From Urechis unicinctus (Eukaryota > Annelida > Polychaeta > Xenopneusta > Urechidae), in contig CM067358.1 in the NCBI GenBank assembly GCA_034190875.2, positions 45,153,690 to 45,217,689 on the forward strand: 64,000 nt of DNA. The letters are read 5' to 3'. Below, in pieces: positions 35,885 to 50,584 of this stretch. The notes beneath the pieces are model-generated. The model did not search any database. It had not been told where the DNA came from and saw only the letters and a list, made by a program, of their open reading frames with translations. Every line of letters starts with the position of its first letter. Position 1 is the first letter of the stretch. The translations under genes were made by a program, and so were the position numbers.

Positions 35885-36123
35885 TTTACCTACAAACTAG
35901 CCCCTTGGCCCCGTTTGGGGGTCGGGTCCGAGGCGCCCGTAGGGTAAATATCTTGAGTACGATCTTGGCGACGCTCCGTCCCTCATTGGTATTAGCGCAG
36001 CGAGATCAGGGTGAGCAAAAATCTTGTATAAGCTGCCAAGGGGTCAGTAGTATACATGGGAGAGGTTGTGTCCCAGAACCGCTAGTATATATACTACTAA
36101 AGCTCTTAGTGCAGTACAAATGC

Positions 36124-36372
36124 ATGTCCACGTCGGCTAAGTCTATTAACGAAGCAAACAGAAAGAATATCTCAGGCATGGAGTCTAATCAAATTCCAAT
36201 GTTTGCCCAGGAAAGTCCTTTTAAGAAAACTAGTCAATCATATATAACTGCCACAGACATCACGACAATGTAGTTTGACATAGTAACTGGCAAAGAAACT
36301 CACCCCGATGACCTAAAGCCGTTCAGTCGACGCATGATTCAAGGCCGTTTCAGGAGCCCCACGACGTTTTAA
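36124..36372 (+). pseudogene. Small unassigned ORF with one in-frame TAG
   Basis: ATG 36124 (MSTSAKSINEANRKNISGME) runs 82 codons to TAA 36370-36372, with a single TAG at 36271-36273. Composition is protein-like (SNQIPMFAQESPFKKTSQSY before the stop, THPDDLKPFSRRM after it). The same frame continues upstream of the ATG without a stop to about 35869, but that part is less protein-like. I do not recognise a family. Strand and position fit the tail of the Polinton-like cluster. Confidence 0.35.
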
Positions 36373-36649
36373 GTTATAAATGGTGACCTGCAAAACAAAT
36401 ATAATTACCTTTAATTAATGCAGTAATGGCTGCTTATGAATTAATATCAACAACAGAGCGTGCTATCGTTCTTTTTATTCATTTCTCCTCCAATTGTCTA
36501 ACTTTAAAACTTCAATTATTATTTTCTGTGATTAATTTTACTGTGATTGTAGCAGTTGTTTAAATTTGCACGTGGATTTTTGAGCACTCGTGTAAACCCT
36601 CAACGAAGACCACTTAAGGATCTTTGACTTATGTTGGTTAATCAATACA

Positions 36650-36886
36650 TTACTGAATAGAAGTGTTGTATCTAAAGACAGCGGGGTAATATCTTGCACA
36701 AGTTTTAGGAAAACAGAAAGAAACTGAATCAACAATGGTAGGACTGGAGGAAAATACATCCAAATTAATGGATTGTATTCCGAAATAAGCTGTATCGTTG
36801 CCGCCAAAGCCGATCAACACAACCTTCACCCTCACACGCAACATAATCCTTGAGAACTGAAGGTTTGACCGGTTAAACACATACAC
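36650..36886 (-). pseudogene. Possible SGNH/GDSL-hydrolase-like fragment
   Basis: A minus frame reads RVRVKVVLIGFGGNDTAYFG. Hydrophobic strand + G-x-N-D resembles block III of SGNH hydrolases, which is also found in retroelement-derived proteins. The Ser block and the His block are not visible nearby, so the call rests on one motif. Confidence 0.2.
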
Positions 36887-38407
36887 GCAGATATATCAGA
36901 TATGGTCGAGCGCAAATAATGTGTAATCAAACATCTCAGTCACTTTGGCAACAAACGTAGTTATGAAATTCACGATATGTACTGGTAGGTAATCTACTGT
37001 TATCACCCTCTTGTTGTCTCACTCGTACTCACATCAAGCGAAATGTTGGAGCGTAAAAATAAACCGATAATTCAATATTGGTCAATTTTAACCCTGGTCC
37101 CATCGTTAGTCTTTTGGTTTTTGTTACCAGCAATTAGATGCTTGTAAAGGTATTGAACGAACCCTACCTTTCGAAAGACCGGTTTGAGGTGCATGCCAGT
37201 CGGAACACAGTGACTTCACCACGTTTACGACCATAAATTAATATATTGCAGAAGGCATTTGTGCACATTCAAATGCAATCACTCTTAAGCCAATGCCAAC
37301 AAATTACCCAAAAACCATCGACATGTTACATTAGTTATTCAAAACATGGGCAATTTGCTTGTCCAATAATTCATATGTCTTCCATTGTAATGACAATTTC
37401 AACTCACCATCGACGGGTAGAAATTAGTTTGACCAATCGATGCCTTTCTGAAGTTTTAATTGACATTGAATCGATGTCGATACTGCCATATCCGAATGCC
37501 CAACCCCACATTTATTTTACCAGAAAACGTGGGAGCTGGAAAAAATGTATGACTTTAAAGAGATATATCCATATATTCATATTCATGAGTTAGTATTTTC
37601 AACGATATAAATCCACCAGCTAATTGGACAACATTGCATATTTTCCAAACGCTAACGGTATAGCAAACCTCAAGAAGACTTTGCCACAAGATTATAAAAT
37701 GATTATTACACAGACCGTGAAATTTATGGCCGTTTGACAGCATTTAACATGCTGGAAAGCAATTCTAAAATTCTGGCTCCAATCTAACAAATTGACCTAA
37801 GATACAAACATGTTAGGGTCATTCTGCAAGGAGAAATATACCACACTGGCGTCGCTACCCGTTACTATCTTTATCAATTGAAGTACGCTGCACGGTGATT
37901 CATTTACGAATAGACTAGTTGTTCGCTTGGCCGTTGCAACGTCAGGCATGTTTCTCATAACCCAGATTATTTGGCGTAGAGCTAATACTTTGTGATTTGC
38001 TATATTTGAAAGCGTGTGATAGACATCATCCTGATACTGAACTTAAGCCCAGTATAACAGTTAAGCATCAAATTCGTTAAATACCGTAGAGCAGATATAG
38101 ATTGATTGTTAGAGCATACATATCTTTTTGCTTGTAAGAGAGTATTTTACCTGTGCTTACGTCTCATACCTTCTTGCTATAGATAAATAGCGGATCGGCG
38201 CTCGGAAGCAGCTAGGCGCTCGGTAGCTTTGCATCGAGTACCTGGACTCTGGGGTCAGGATACTGAACAAAGAAAGCTTCTGCTAGGGTCAAAGTCAGTG
38301 TGACAAAATTCGATGTATCAATTGCTTCTAATGGAATTGTAAAATGTCAAAGCGAAGATTTTTTTTCCTGTATCATGCTTACTTACTATATTCGCATCGC
38401 TTCGGCC

Positions 38408-38410
<3 letters not shown>
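36887..38410. other. Unassigned AT-rich DNA
   Basis: A 115-codon + ORF at 37246-37593 is the longest reading frame here and shows no domain signature. No RNA gene or repeat recognised. Confidence 0.4.
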
Positions 38411-38415
<5 letters not shown>

Positions 38416-38451
<36 letters not shown>

Positions 38452-38770
38452 AAATATATATTTATATGCAAACGTTTATATATGTATATATACATATATA
38501 TAGGATTATATATGTTTATAAACATATGCATATATATGCATAATAATGTATATATATGTATATGTATATATATAAATATATATATATATTTATATATATA
38601 TATACATATATATATATATACATATATATACATTTATACATATATATATATTTACATGTATATTTATATATTTGTATAAACAAACATATATATGATTATA
38701 TATGTATATAAACATATATATATATACATATGCATATTAATGTATATATATATTAATGTATATATGCGTG
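38416..38770. repeat. AT-rich composite microsatellite
   Basis: Runs of TATATA broken by TATGTA, TATACA and TAAATA units; part of it is nearly self-complementary. Ile-Tyr ORFs on both strands come from the repeat. Confidence 0.95.
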
Positions 38771-39222
38771 TTTTTTGTGAGTGGTAATATGTCTCAGGGC
38801 ATGGGGTTCATAGCTTTTTCACCGCTACCAACCCCATTTCTACCCCACTCCGCCGTGCAATACGCATCTAACTTTTACCATCATGAGGAGATGAGTAGTA
38901 TAGCATTAATAAACGTTTCTGTTGGTTAGGCTTCATTATAGTGTGTTGAATGAATACGATGACGAATGAGTGAGCCGAAGAACGATCGAGATTATCTTGA
39001 AAACCTGCTTTGTGAATGTTATGTTTGCTGTTGCTTATTGTGTTAAGTAAATGGCTGTGGGAGGCGTGAGTCGTGAATGATTGAATACAAGGCTGTCTAA
39101 AAACCTGCAATTTTGTATTGACCGAATGGACGTGCGAGGCGCCAGTGTAACAAAAAGAGAATGATTGTTTGGTAGCTGCATTATGCTTGTGCTCTTGTGA
39201 CCGGAGTGTTATAGCTGTAATC

Positions 39223-39273
39223 TATAAAACCACAAGTCGCTTTGTCTGATGCTTCTTCCTGTGACAACAAGGT
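39223..39273 (+). promoter_or_regulatory. Possible TATA promoter with short noncoding first exon
   Basis: TATAAAA at 39223-39229 is followed about 30 bp later by a short stretch ending in a consensus splice donor AAG|GTAAGT (exon end 39271). The arrangement is right for a core promoter plus exon 1, but each element alone is common by chance in AT-rich DNA, and no downstream exon was identified. Confidence 0.2.
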
Positions 39274-42200
39274 AAGTCTTGCCATTGAATTTTGAGCAAT
39301 GACGATGGCGTGAAGAACCAAAATAAAACTGTTAATCAGGGGTTCTGCGGGTAAAGTTGTTCCCCTTAATCTGTTGCCATCAGTTATTGTGCTGACCAGC
39401 GGCCAATATCTAACTAGGCAACATTTCCATTACCACTCATGTAGTTGATGCCATAGCCAAGTCCTGTGACTTCGCATTTTTAGTATTTTGTTACTTAGAG
39501 TGCTAAATAACCTAATTAATCAATCCCGTGGCATAAAAAGGTATATTTGCTTCGCCAAAGTTGATGAAAGGATGGATCCATAATAGGGATCCAGCAAACT
39601 CAGAATTAAAATGGTGTTGATGCGTGATGATTGACTGGTCGTTGGATTAACCAAACCCTAAGTAGCTGATTAAGGTAAGGCCGTAAAAAGGTGCCTGGCA
39701 GTCGTACATACAGCGTGTGTTGTCTACAATACGCATGGCAAGTGCCTTATTATGTAATGCTGAGCTTTAGGAAGCGTTTTATACGCTAGATATGATGGCT
39801 AGCCGTCTCATGCATATATGTTAATTCCGTTACTAGCAATCGCCTATCATGCAATGTCTTGAAATGCATTGGCTTCACGTAAATGTTTGTTTTTGATGAG
39901 TGATAAAATTATTAGTGCACGTTTTCGGATGTTGTTTTTGTATTTTATTTTGCTTCAGCGGGCACGGTGTTGTGCGATTGGTTGTCCCGGATTACTCACT
40001 AAGTTTTCTGGGGTTCAACGAAAAGCTACTTATCAATGATTCAAGCATACAAACATTTTTTATGCCCCTTGTGAGCAAGCATAATCCACTGGATACTTGT
40101 GTAAGGCATAGAACAAAATTCCATTTTCTTAATTAATGACCTCACAGATTATTCATTACCATCGCGGCTGCATTTCATTTATGACTTCCAATTGTATATA
40201 TCCTACTGAATAATTTATCATGCTGATACAAGCTGATAACACGCTGTGTTTGGAAAGTGAAAATAATGTAAATTTTGTTGATATATCAGTGCAGTAGCGT
40301 TTTGTGCATGAGTGACGAGAATGGTGCTGTCTAATAGCATAGCTCTATTTATAAGCCCATAGGTAATCTAGACGCCGAGGGCCTTGATGATAGTTGTTCG
40401 GCCAGGTACGTGATACATTATCGGCCTCTACTAACGTATTATCCTAATCCATATTGACAGCCAGGAAAATATTGTCGGGTTAGGTCATGATGTTAAGCTA
40501 ACGCGTCGTTCCATTATTGAAAAGTCTCAAATATTGCTGTGCAATGTGACAAATATACGCAATAATGCCTCCATGAATTTATTTACGTGTCATATTCCCT
40601 CTCGTTTGGTGCAGTTGCTTTACAGTTTCCTTTTAATTATGAGTTATACATTTCTTCATTATTTATCTCCTGCTATTATTACCAATAATATATAATTTTT
40701 TCGGCGATGTTTATAATGCTTAACGTACATGGCTAGGAGGAAAACAAAGTGTCTAGGGTTTGGTCATTTGACCAACACGCAAAAGTCTTCCATAAGTTTA
40801 GCCGTTCAGCTCTTATTCACATCTGTTAAGTGACTATATATATATGCCGTGGGTGAAGTGCCTGAACAGGTACATGTACCGTGAGAATACTAAGTTCCTG
40901 AATGATACTGTTACACATGGTAGACTGTCTGGCACATTAGAGTTTATATCGACAGTGTGGAGTGTCCGCAAAGTTACAGCAGCAATACACATTACAATTA
41001 AAGTGCATATTGGTGCGTGCAGGTTCGTGTAATCAGGCTGGTAATTACTTAAAATTATCGAATCCTTGAACAGCTGGATAAGATATAGCTTCGACAGTAT
41101 GTTTGCGAGGCACACAAGGTGCAGAATTATGATTATTCAATCGCAATGAAATTACAAAGCAATAGAACACGAATAAACCAAAGCGATGATATAAGAAAGG
41201 AACTTTAATGAAACTAAAAGCATGATTATTACACTGATTTGTGCGTACGCTATCAAATTTAGAGATCTTCATGCTCAGCAAACAGGAGATCACGCCGGGG
41301 ATGCAAGAATGCTCTTGAATGACATCGAACGGTAATTGTACTTAATCCTGCTGCCTCTGATTTACAATCCGACAATTCCGCTATCGTAATAATAACGGTC
41401 TTTAAATGATGCCCAATCAAAGGGAAAGCTATGTTTTATAAGTAAAACAGACATCTTCATAAAGCAATGTGCTCTATTTTTATACATTAATAACATTAGC
41501 ACACAGGTAGACACAGCTCTCAATTGACTTTATAAATATGGTGCGATTTGTACTAGACGGCTTATAGAAAGTTCTGTGATAAGCTTTTGATTCGGAGGCT
41601 TGCATTTGTGCCTGAACATTCAGCAACAAAACATGTTTGATGGTGTTGGGCCCCTAATACGTGCGTTTTTTTTATTTTTCGCCTTACCTATCAAGCATCG
41701 ATCCACTGGCTGTTGATAACAATTTAAGGTGGAAGTGCTGGATCAACAGAACAGCTTAGCCCCACGACCGTCTGCTTAATCACCAGAAACCTGAGATAAC
41801 CATATTAACCAGAGTAGAAGGAAAAGTGAAAATAAATGTATGTGCTTCCTTTTTGTATGTTTTTTTTGGCGCAAAACTGCGAAAACGGTACATTGTACCA
41901 GTAATAAGTGAGATCTTACGTTGGAAGCAAGAGGCAAGAGACATGCTGTCAGCACATAGGCTACACCAAATGGTTTAATCATTGAGATTAAGTTAGCTGA
42001 GCCTACTTTATTTCTCAATTCAGTGGAGCAAACTTGTTTTCCCCCGCCAGTTGGCGTTTATAAGTAGCAGTAAGCAAACCTGCGTCACAAGCCGATGTAA
42101 TATTAACGCCAGAGCGTAGTTTGCTTCAGCCAAAGGCGTAATTAATTGCATCAGGCAGACAGGAGTTGCATGCACTACTTTCTGGAACCGCCTTTAATCC

Positions 42201-45200
42201 TTCTGGTTGTTGTTACTTTCTGTTGTATTAAGTAGATGATGCCATTAAAAGGGAAAATATTGTATCCTGCATCAAGCGACTTACGTTTTGTTGCTCTGTG
42301 TGATGGCAACACGCATTTATTCGTCCTGCCCATTAGTATATTTCTATTCGACGTCAATAACTCTTGGTGATACAAAATCTTATGTTTACTATGAATTAAG
42401 TGCGTTTCACTACCTGCGATTTGTTTATAAATGATCGTCAAAACTTTTGGTTCGACTAAAATCTATCACGGCCGAAGTTTTTAACGCTTAATACCTATCC
42501 CATTTATTTAGTTTGGATACATACTCCCGTGAAGCTGCATCTAGGTTTTATCAAAGTACGAAATCATGCAAAATTTCACAACAATCCTTGAGGTCATCAC
42601 ACCCAAATTTGCTCGTTGAATTAAGATTAGGTTATCACAATAATCCGTCTTCAACACGCAAAGGGTGATAGAGTGACTTGTAAACATCCAATAATAAGCT
42701 ACAGACGAGTTACCACATTTACATTTGCGTAAATCAAAGCGCGCTGGCTGCCAGTGTTATGACAAAACAAATTAGAACAGTTAAAGGACTTCCGGTCTTT
42801 ATGCGGTTCATGCAAAACGGTTTCGACTAAACTAGCCTTCAACATAAGACATCTGTTTACTTAAAAGCTACCCAAAACCGACCTCGGGTACCTTTATCAT
42901 GTACGATCGGGTACATTATTACACAGACAATGTTTTCCATAAATGTTCTTTAGCATATAACATGTGTGGCTACAATTCATAACCTGTGACCCACATCTAG
43001 CTAAATAACATTCAACAAAGGATGTAAACTCCCAGGAGTCGTTCAGCAAAGACCCATTGACCACGTACGCCTTTGTTGTGCTTGCTTGATTTAATAGCAC
43101 TATAAAACTCTGAATCCATATAGCTTTATCTGTTTGTAGTACCCTACTTATTTAGTCATGTTACAATTGTCCAGGTTTTCGCTGGCAAAGCGTCTTATAA
43201 CATTACTGAATGTGCTGACTGCCGTGCGAGCTGTTTATATGGGAATTATTGTAGTTTTCTGTAATAATTTGCGTCATTTCGACTGCGATTCTTTTGCTCT
43301 GTCAGAGCTGCTAATACGTGATACGACCTAATAAAATATAGATCATCATATATTACTGTAGATTGTCAGTCCTACTTCAAAATACTAGAATAGCTAATTG
43401 AGAGGGACTGACGGGTGGTAAATTCGGCGGCAACCGGTGCTTATGAGCCCGCCTCTCACCAAAGGTAGATATAACCGCACAACTATGCAGCAAAAACCCG
43501 CGCATATTTATTGTACCCAAACCATATGTCAGACGGTTATAGGTCAATGACGCATTGATCATATTTGGCCAGGCGTCAGTCTATGTTATGCGATCTCTAC
43601 AGCTACTGATTAGGCTATTGACATGCTTGCGCTACAAAAGACCCTGCGACTTATCATAAGTGCATCCAGTGCAGCCAATCACTAAGCTTTTACAGCGTAC
43701 ATTATTTGAGATAACGGTGATGGTTTTTCGCCTATACATGAATGTCTTCTCGGCATGCAGTTTGAATACTGAATTTTATCGGCAAATGCAAGAGCAAAAT
43801 GCGCCAACATTTAATTACACATGGTCAAAGATTCTTTTTCCGCTTATGCTGTAAAATGCTATTCTCTCTCAAAATTAAATGCGGACATCGGCGCTCAGCA
43901 TGGGTATTATGTGTAACGTATTAGTATTGTTGGATCAATAATATTGGGCGTTTTACCTGCTGATAAAACATGCTTAACATCAAATTCGGGATCATGTCTT
44001 GCGAGGACAACATAGCTATAACAAGATAACGACTAGCGCCGTTGGTTGATTGATCACTGCTTGTAGCTGAAGTTGTATAGTAAGCGGAAGATGTATCTGC
44101 AAATGGGTTGGAAGCTAGTGGCAGATGATTGCTGGTCTTTATGGCATGCAACTGCAAGCAGCATGTTTCATGTTCCTAGCGACCATATTAACATAGGTTA
44201 CTCAGGATAAATGGCTTTATGCGAATATTAATGCAATGTCCTTTGATGGAGTCTATGTGTAACATATTATCACAGTATTGGGATCTGTACTGGCATATAG
44301 TCTCTAAATGTTGCCTTACAAAACGCGCAGTAATAAGTATAGGATATAAAAGCGTGCAATTCGTGCTGGGACACATCACAGCCAAACCGTTAAGATTGCT
44401 GTATCTCATTAACATGTTATGTTAAAGAGACTGTTCAGCCCCATATTTGTAACGAGGTTGCCTAGCAAGCTGCTTGGCAACCGGACCTTGGAAACCAAAA
44501 GTTTTAAGTTGTCAGACTTTCAGTCGCTACGCGGCGCTGCGGTCTCAGAAAATACATCTTTATTTCGGCTGTCGCCATATATGTTGCCGGAAATTACCCT
44601 TCCTGCATGTCGGTCAGATTTGTGCACAATGATGCCCACAACTTAAATGAGGGAAGATTTACTGAAATCGACATTTTGTAACCAAAGTGGAAGTATACTT
44701 ATCGATAGCTAGGTACTTATGTGGCGCCTAATGAGTTAAAACTAACATTTGTGTGGTTCATGGTTCTAGAGAGGCATCGTTATCGGTGGTACGACACAAC
44801 TAAATAAAACAAATTTATACAGTACATCATGGATATTTCCAGTCAAATAATAATGTTGAAAATTTATCAACATGATTTTCGATCAAGTTAACTTAGCAGC
44901 ACAAATTCAAAAATGCCATTATATATGTCTGCGTTAAACGTGGTTATGTAATGTATTAACAAATGATCCCTGAGAACAATATATCATCAAAAACAGAAAC
45001 GAGCGTTATTCTATGGCACGCTTAAGCTATCTCTTACCTAACCTACGCCGAGCCATCAAAACAAAGAGCAAAACCATTATGGGGTTGCAAGGAAATAAGG
45101 CATAGCTTCATCTTAAACTCACAAATAAAGTGAAGTGATAAAGTTTTTAACCCCACGGCTGTTGTTCGAGTCTTCCGTCGATATATCAAGTTCATGTCGT

Positions 45201-45858
45201 GTTCATCGATACGTTATGGGACAGGGTTGCATTTATGGTACATAATATGGCTTGTGCACTGTTTTCACAGTCCAAAAACTTTTCTTATGCACGTATTGGA
45301 GAGTTGTTCGTCTGTTATCGTTTTTATATGGCATTTGTTTTGGGCAATGTGAGAAAGTAACAAAAAATGACCATTCATAATCTTGTTCTGAATTTATCAC
45401 CAATTGCTGCCGTATTATCTACTTGTGGTTCACTTTCATATAACTATAATACTTCTGTCATGAGCCACCCACTACAATGACTCTTTCACACAACCATCCC
45501 TTCATTTTATACAGCAAATACAGGATTTGTAGGTAGATTTCATTCAGTAATTGTCTGCTCACATTAGTATTATCCATCCACGCCTATTCATTAATAGATA
45601 ATTATTTAAATATGTCTGTGAAACATATTGGTATATAAAGTTGCTTCATTAAAAAGTGTATTTATATCGTGCAATTCAATTTTATTTCGATTGGATTAGC
45701 AGCATTCTATCTGTTCGTGTCTGCAAAGGTTACATTTGTAATTAACGGAGTGTGTCGTGATAGCGGTTAACGAGCTGAAAACCTGTGTCATTTGTTAATA
45801 GGGAAGCCACGAAGAAACCAGATATTTTGTGCTTATTTTATCCATGGAATAGAACAGC

Positions 45859-46068
45859 ATGCTGGACCTGGCTTGGAATCCCTTGGCAGAAGAGCATTCC
45901 ACCATGAGGATTAACGTACTATTGATTTTCACTGACAGGGCCTCAGATGGTAGCATGCATACAATTCGTCGCAACCTAAATGCATTTTGGAAGAAGAGGT
46001 CCACGCAAGACCTATTGCTTGTAAATATTACAAATCGTGTGCTGCAGCATTCTAAGAACAAAACGTAG
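45859..46068 (+). CDS. ORF with faint von Willebrand A-domain resemblance
   Basis: A 69-codon ORF contains INVLLIFTDRASDGSMHTIR, a helix-like stretch, and then DLLLVNITNRVL. The hydrophobic strand followed by T-D-x-x-S-D-G, a helix and a second hydrophobic strand resembles the middle of a vWA domain, although the usual TDG is TDR here. There is no acceptor-exon-donor evidence strong enough to call an exon. A minus ORF of similar length covers the same bases. Confidence 0.15.
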   Translation: MLDLAWNPLAEEHSTMRINVLLIFTDRASDGSMHTIRRNLNAFWKKRSTQDLLLVNITNRVLQHSKNKT

Positions 46069-49000
46069 TGGCCATAGGTCGTTAACCTTTCCTGATGTCA
46101 ACCTTTTAGTAGCATAAATCAAGCCAGCATATCAAAGAGTAATACAGGGTGCCTCGTTCATCAGGTTAATTCCAATGAAGCCGATCCCACATCCACTATC
46201 TTTGTGATAGAGTGCCCTTAGCATACGCGTACGCGAATGGCTAATCGCTTGCGCAATATCAGTAAGTGGCATTATAATAGATTAACACATAATATGGCAG
46301 TATATATTAAATAAATGTCATGATACCCAACTGGGAAATTGCAATATACGTGGCCAGAATCATTCATATTGTCCTCTCTGACAACATTGTCCTATACAGC
46401 ATGTATGGACACTAAAAACATTGGTGCCAGTTGTAGAGGACAATAGCGAGTCTCAGCGCTAATTAATATCGGCGGGATATCCAGGCCAACACAATAAAGC
46501 AGTGAACCGATATGAACGGTTCAAATTTCCTAGATATGAATACAAAATCGAACAACAATCAGCGAAGCTGGTCCACATTCATGAAATATATTCTTCAATT
46601 TAAGAGGCCAATCATTAGAGCTTTCATTGTAACATTACTATATGATGCAGGAATATTTTCGATGCAACAACCTTTATTATGCAGTATACACCATTCGTGA
46701 AGGCTCATTCTAAAAAAACTCCCTCTTCTCCATGTTATGCCTTACCCCGCATTAGTGACAAAGAAATGTTCACGCATTAAAGAGAGTTGTCTAAAGCTAC
46801 GTATTATAAATTCACTGTTGCTATTAAGATAACGTATGCAAGCCGGAAAAGCCTTAATTTTGCATCATGTTTTTTTTTAATAGTGCAAGTTTTACATCGT
46901 AAATGCATGTTTTGAGGACGTTTTCCATAATGGTACACCGATGTGGAGTATACAAATTATGATGATGATTAAAGCTCCCTAATATGTGCGCTTATTGTCA
47001 TACCCTTGCATTATCAAGTATCAGTCCGATGATCGTTGCTAGCCATTGCCGTAGCATTTTCGCCCTTGTTTTAGCTATGAAGATTGCTGTTGATTGTCTT
47101 ATCATTAAGGGCAATGTACGCACATCATTGAACATTGATATATTGCATAATTTACAAGTACGACTGTATGGTGGCTAGACTAAGCTAATCCACATATAGA
47201 TCCACAAGCCGCACATAATGGATCTTTCAGTCACCAAAAGAATGTGTTAAGTAGCTAGTTCAAATATACACACGGCTTACTGCCATAAGTTCATTCGTTC
47301 CCTGGTATATTTACACCATACAAGAGGGAAATAACGCCTCCATCCTACGCACCAAACCCCATGCCAATCAAAGCCGATATCTTCCTGACCAGGGATACAG
47401 TGGCGACACCCTGTGGCTCATCCAGGCGTCGAATTTCCTCATCTCAACCCCAAGCGACATCAGGCTAAGCCAACACGGCAGCCATCCAGATATATTATTT
47501 TCATGAAGCACCCAAACAAATCCATGAAATAAATAACTTCCATGGCATTATTAAATTGTTCTTGTATTATTAATATTCATAACGTTAGTTTAATTCTTTT
47601 AAAATTAACAATTAAATTAGCTTCAATATATCATTCTACCATTTATTTGATAAAAAATAGAAAATTGGTGTTAAAAACTTCCACTTACTTTTTCGTTGTG
47701 GTTTCTTCGTTTCGTAGGCTGTAGTGCTAAATAGCAGCTATGCAGCTCTTATTTGCTATTGAAGCCCACATCAAAGTTAGAGGAATATTGCCAAATTTGT
47801 GCTATTCTCTTGGTTTAATGATATGCGATTCTAAATCGTCTTTAGTTTCCAACAAGTCTCGAGTTATGGCTAACCAGCATTGTGGACTGCTTATTAACTC
47901 TCTTAATAATACTCACTTCTCCTGATATCTTACTTTATAACATACCGCATATGCTCGTGCAGACATTATCACCCCAATTATGCATCTATATGACCCTATC
48001 GGCGTTAAATAAACGCTAACGCATCGGATGACCACTCATTAAATAAGAAGAGTCAAATTCAATGACACACTTAACAATGCTGACAACAGAGAAAGAATAC
48101 ATTTTACAGTGCCTCATAGCGCTGGCCAGGCGAACCTCAGCTTATAAAATGATTATATCTGCCGGTTTTATAAATGTTTAATAATACAGGGGGGGACGAT
48201 ATTATCGCTAATGTACTGATGCAAACATCATTCTATTTGACGAGTTATTTAATTACACCTTTCTAATTGAAGGACACCTAATCTTTAGTGAAAATGTTGT
48301 CGGAATGACTTCTAGTGTTATCGACAAGCATTCGGAACGACGACACACTCAATGCTTAATAAAGAGTAACTTTATTTTGAGGCGCCATGGTCATTACTTG
48401 CTTCTAATCCGACTTCGGGAGCCATAGACCCATCAACAAGTGCTAAACTTCTGCCTTGCATTGGGGCATTAAAGACGTAACCCTGTGATTACAATCAGCT
48501 TTCACCTACTGAGGGGCTACGAATGAAGTGTGACTATAATACATTTTGAATAGAACTATATTTTTTTACGGTGTATGTACGGCCATGGGATGCAAGAGCT
48601 AATTCGTATATTTTCGTTTACAAGTACAATAGATATTTCCACATTGTGTTTGCCACATCAGCTACCCTTTATCAGAAAAAAATATATTGCTTAGTCATCT
48701 GATCTGGAGCATTTACCAAACCATTTCGAGGTTTTGGCCTCACTGTTTTGAAAGAGTGAAGTTCTCACTATTCCCGAAACTTACTCTTTGATAACAAAAG
48801 TGGGATAATGCGGTCGAGATATTTTGGATTAACGGCAATCTATAACCAACGGGATCCACTGAAACCTAATGAGTTGAAACTGAATGCCAAGAGATACCAT
48901 GTTGTACATGTTTACTTATGCAAACACTAAGAGCTATGCGGGCTTGATACGCCAATGTTTTATGTACCAAATAACTAGATGAAGTAGTAGTGATTGTGAT

Positions 49001-50301
49001 CTATATGTTTCAAAAGCCATATAGAATCTGCATCGCTGCAATTTGATTCACAAAGAATTAGGTTAGCGAATAAACCACATATTTGCAAGTCGGATCAACT
49101 AGCCATAGATTTCCTTTGCATTGGGTATAAAGCTTTAAACGGGTTGTTTGGCAAAGATATACAATAAACACTTATTAGAATAGGATTACACTCTAGAGCA
49201 ACAGGAAAAAAAACTAGGACTAGGTCTACAAAACCTCAGCATAGCTTGTTGATCGGTAAATGTTTTACCATGCGCTAAGACAATACAAAGCATGTATTTA
49301 TTATCCTTCTCTTCCATATGATGTACGTGATGCGTCAATATCGTATACGAAGCGGTTGATTTAGGTGGAATGATCAACGACAGAATAGCGTGTTTGGCAG
49401 GCATTTGTAATGCAAGACAAAAGGGAAAGAATGTCACGTAGGTTCCCACATCAACTGATTGCACTGTCGTTTCCTTGACCATTCGTTATTTGATAACCTG
49501 CCAGGTTCAGTCGTGTTACGCCAAAATCAGGACCAAAGGATTATACTTCCTAACAAAGCGAGCATCAACGGACAATCATTCAGCTCGATTCGCTCGAACA
49601 CAAATTTGGTTGCTCGTCTCTCGCTCGTTATTGTTATTAGAGCACTTCACAATGCTCTCCTAACGCACGTATGGCTAGTTTCTATGCCCTTTCTATATGC
49701 ATTGACCTTTCTTGATCATACCTCTGATTTCCACTATCAGATATTACTGTGGTATAAGCTACGATGATGGGCCATAAGCGGTAAAATAATGAGCCATAAG
49801 ATTCCACTTAACGACTCGTTCAGCGACGTTATCTCCATTGTGTAAAACATAGCAGCAAATCTGAGCTGCTTTATAGCGCCTATAGTAAGAAGGTTGTCTG
49901 CCAGATTGAATTAACAATACATTTGGTCGAATAAACTAAGGTCTTTCATTATTTACACCATGGTCTGTATTGCACGTGGCTGGATGTCAAGACGCGAACG
50001 CCAGAAACTAGTTTGAAAACCAAGAGATTCCTTATCTGCTTACTGGATAATATGAACCGGCATACGGGCTTTACTAACCAATAATATCATGTAGGTCATT
50101 TCCTTAAAATTGCGTTCCGTGTCTGATATAGGACATGTGTGATAGCAGCCTTAGGTTCAATCGTTGTTTTCTTGTGATCTGCATAACTTGATTGTCATGA
50201 AAGGGTTCTCCAGTATAAAGCTCTACAAAATGAAGCAAATATTACCATTACTATCCTTATACATAGCTCTTCTAGGAGTTTACAAATGGGCAGTGCATAT
50301 T

Positions 50302-50584
<283 letters not shown>

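Larger units (their letters stand above)
38771..50300. other. Gene-free region apart from weak signals
   Basis: ORFs do not exceed about 100 codons and overlap on both strands as expected by chance. Signals considered are a candidate promoter/exon at 39223-39273, a vWA-like ORF at 45859-46068, and a slightly GC-richer block at 47290-47500 with no recognised content. Confidence 0.4.

Noticed and set aside
38416-38770. Possible origin or matrix-attachment region because of extreme AT content
   Set aside because: Microsatellite structure explains it; nothing specific supports a functional role.
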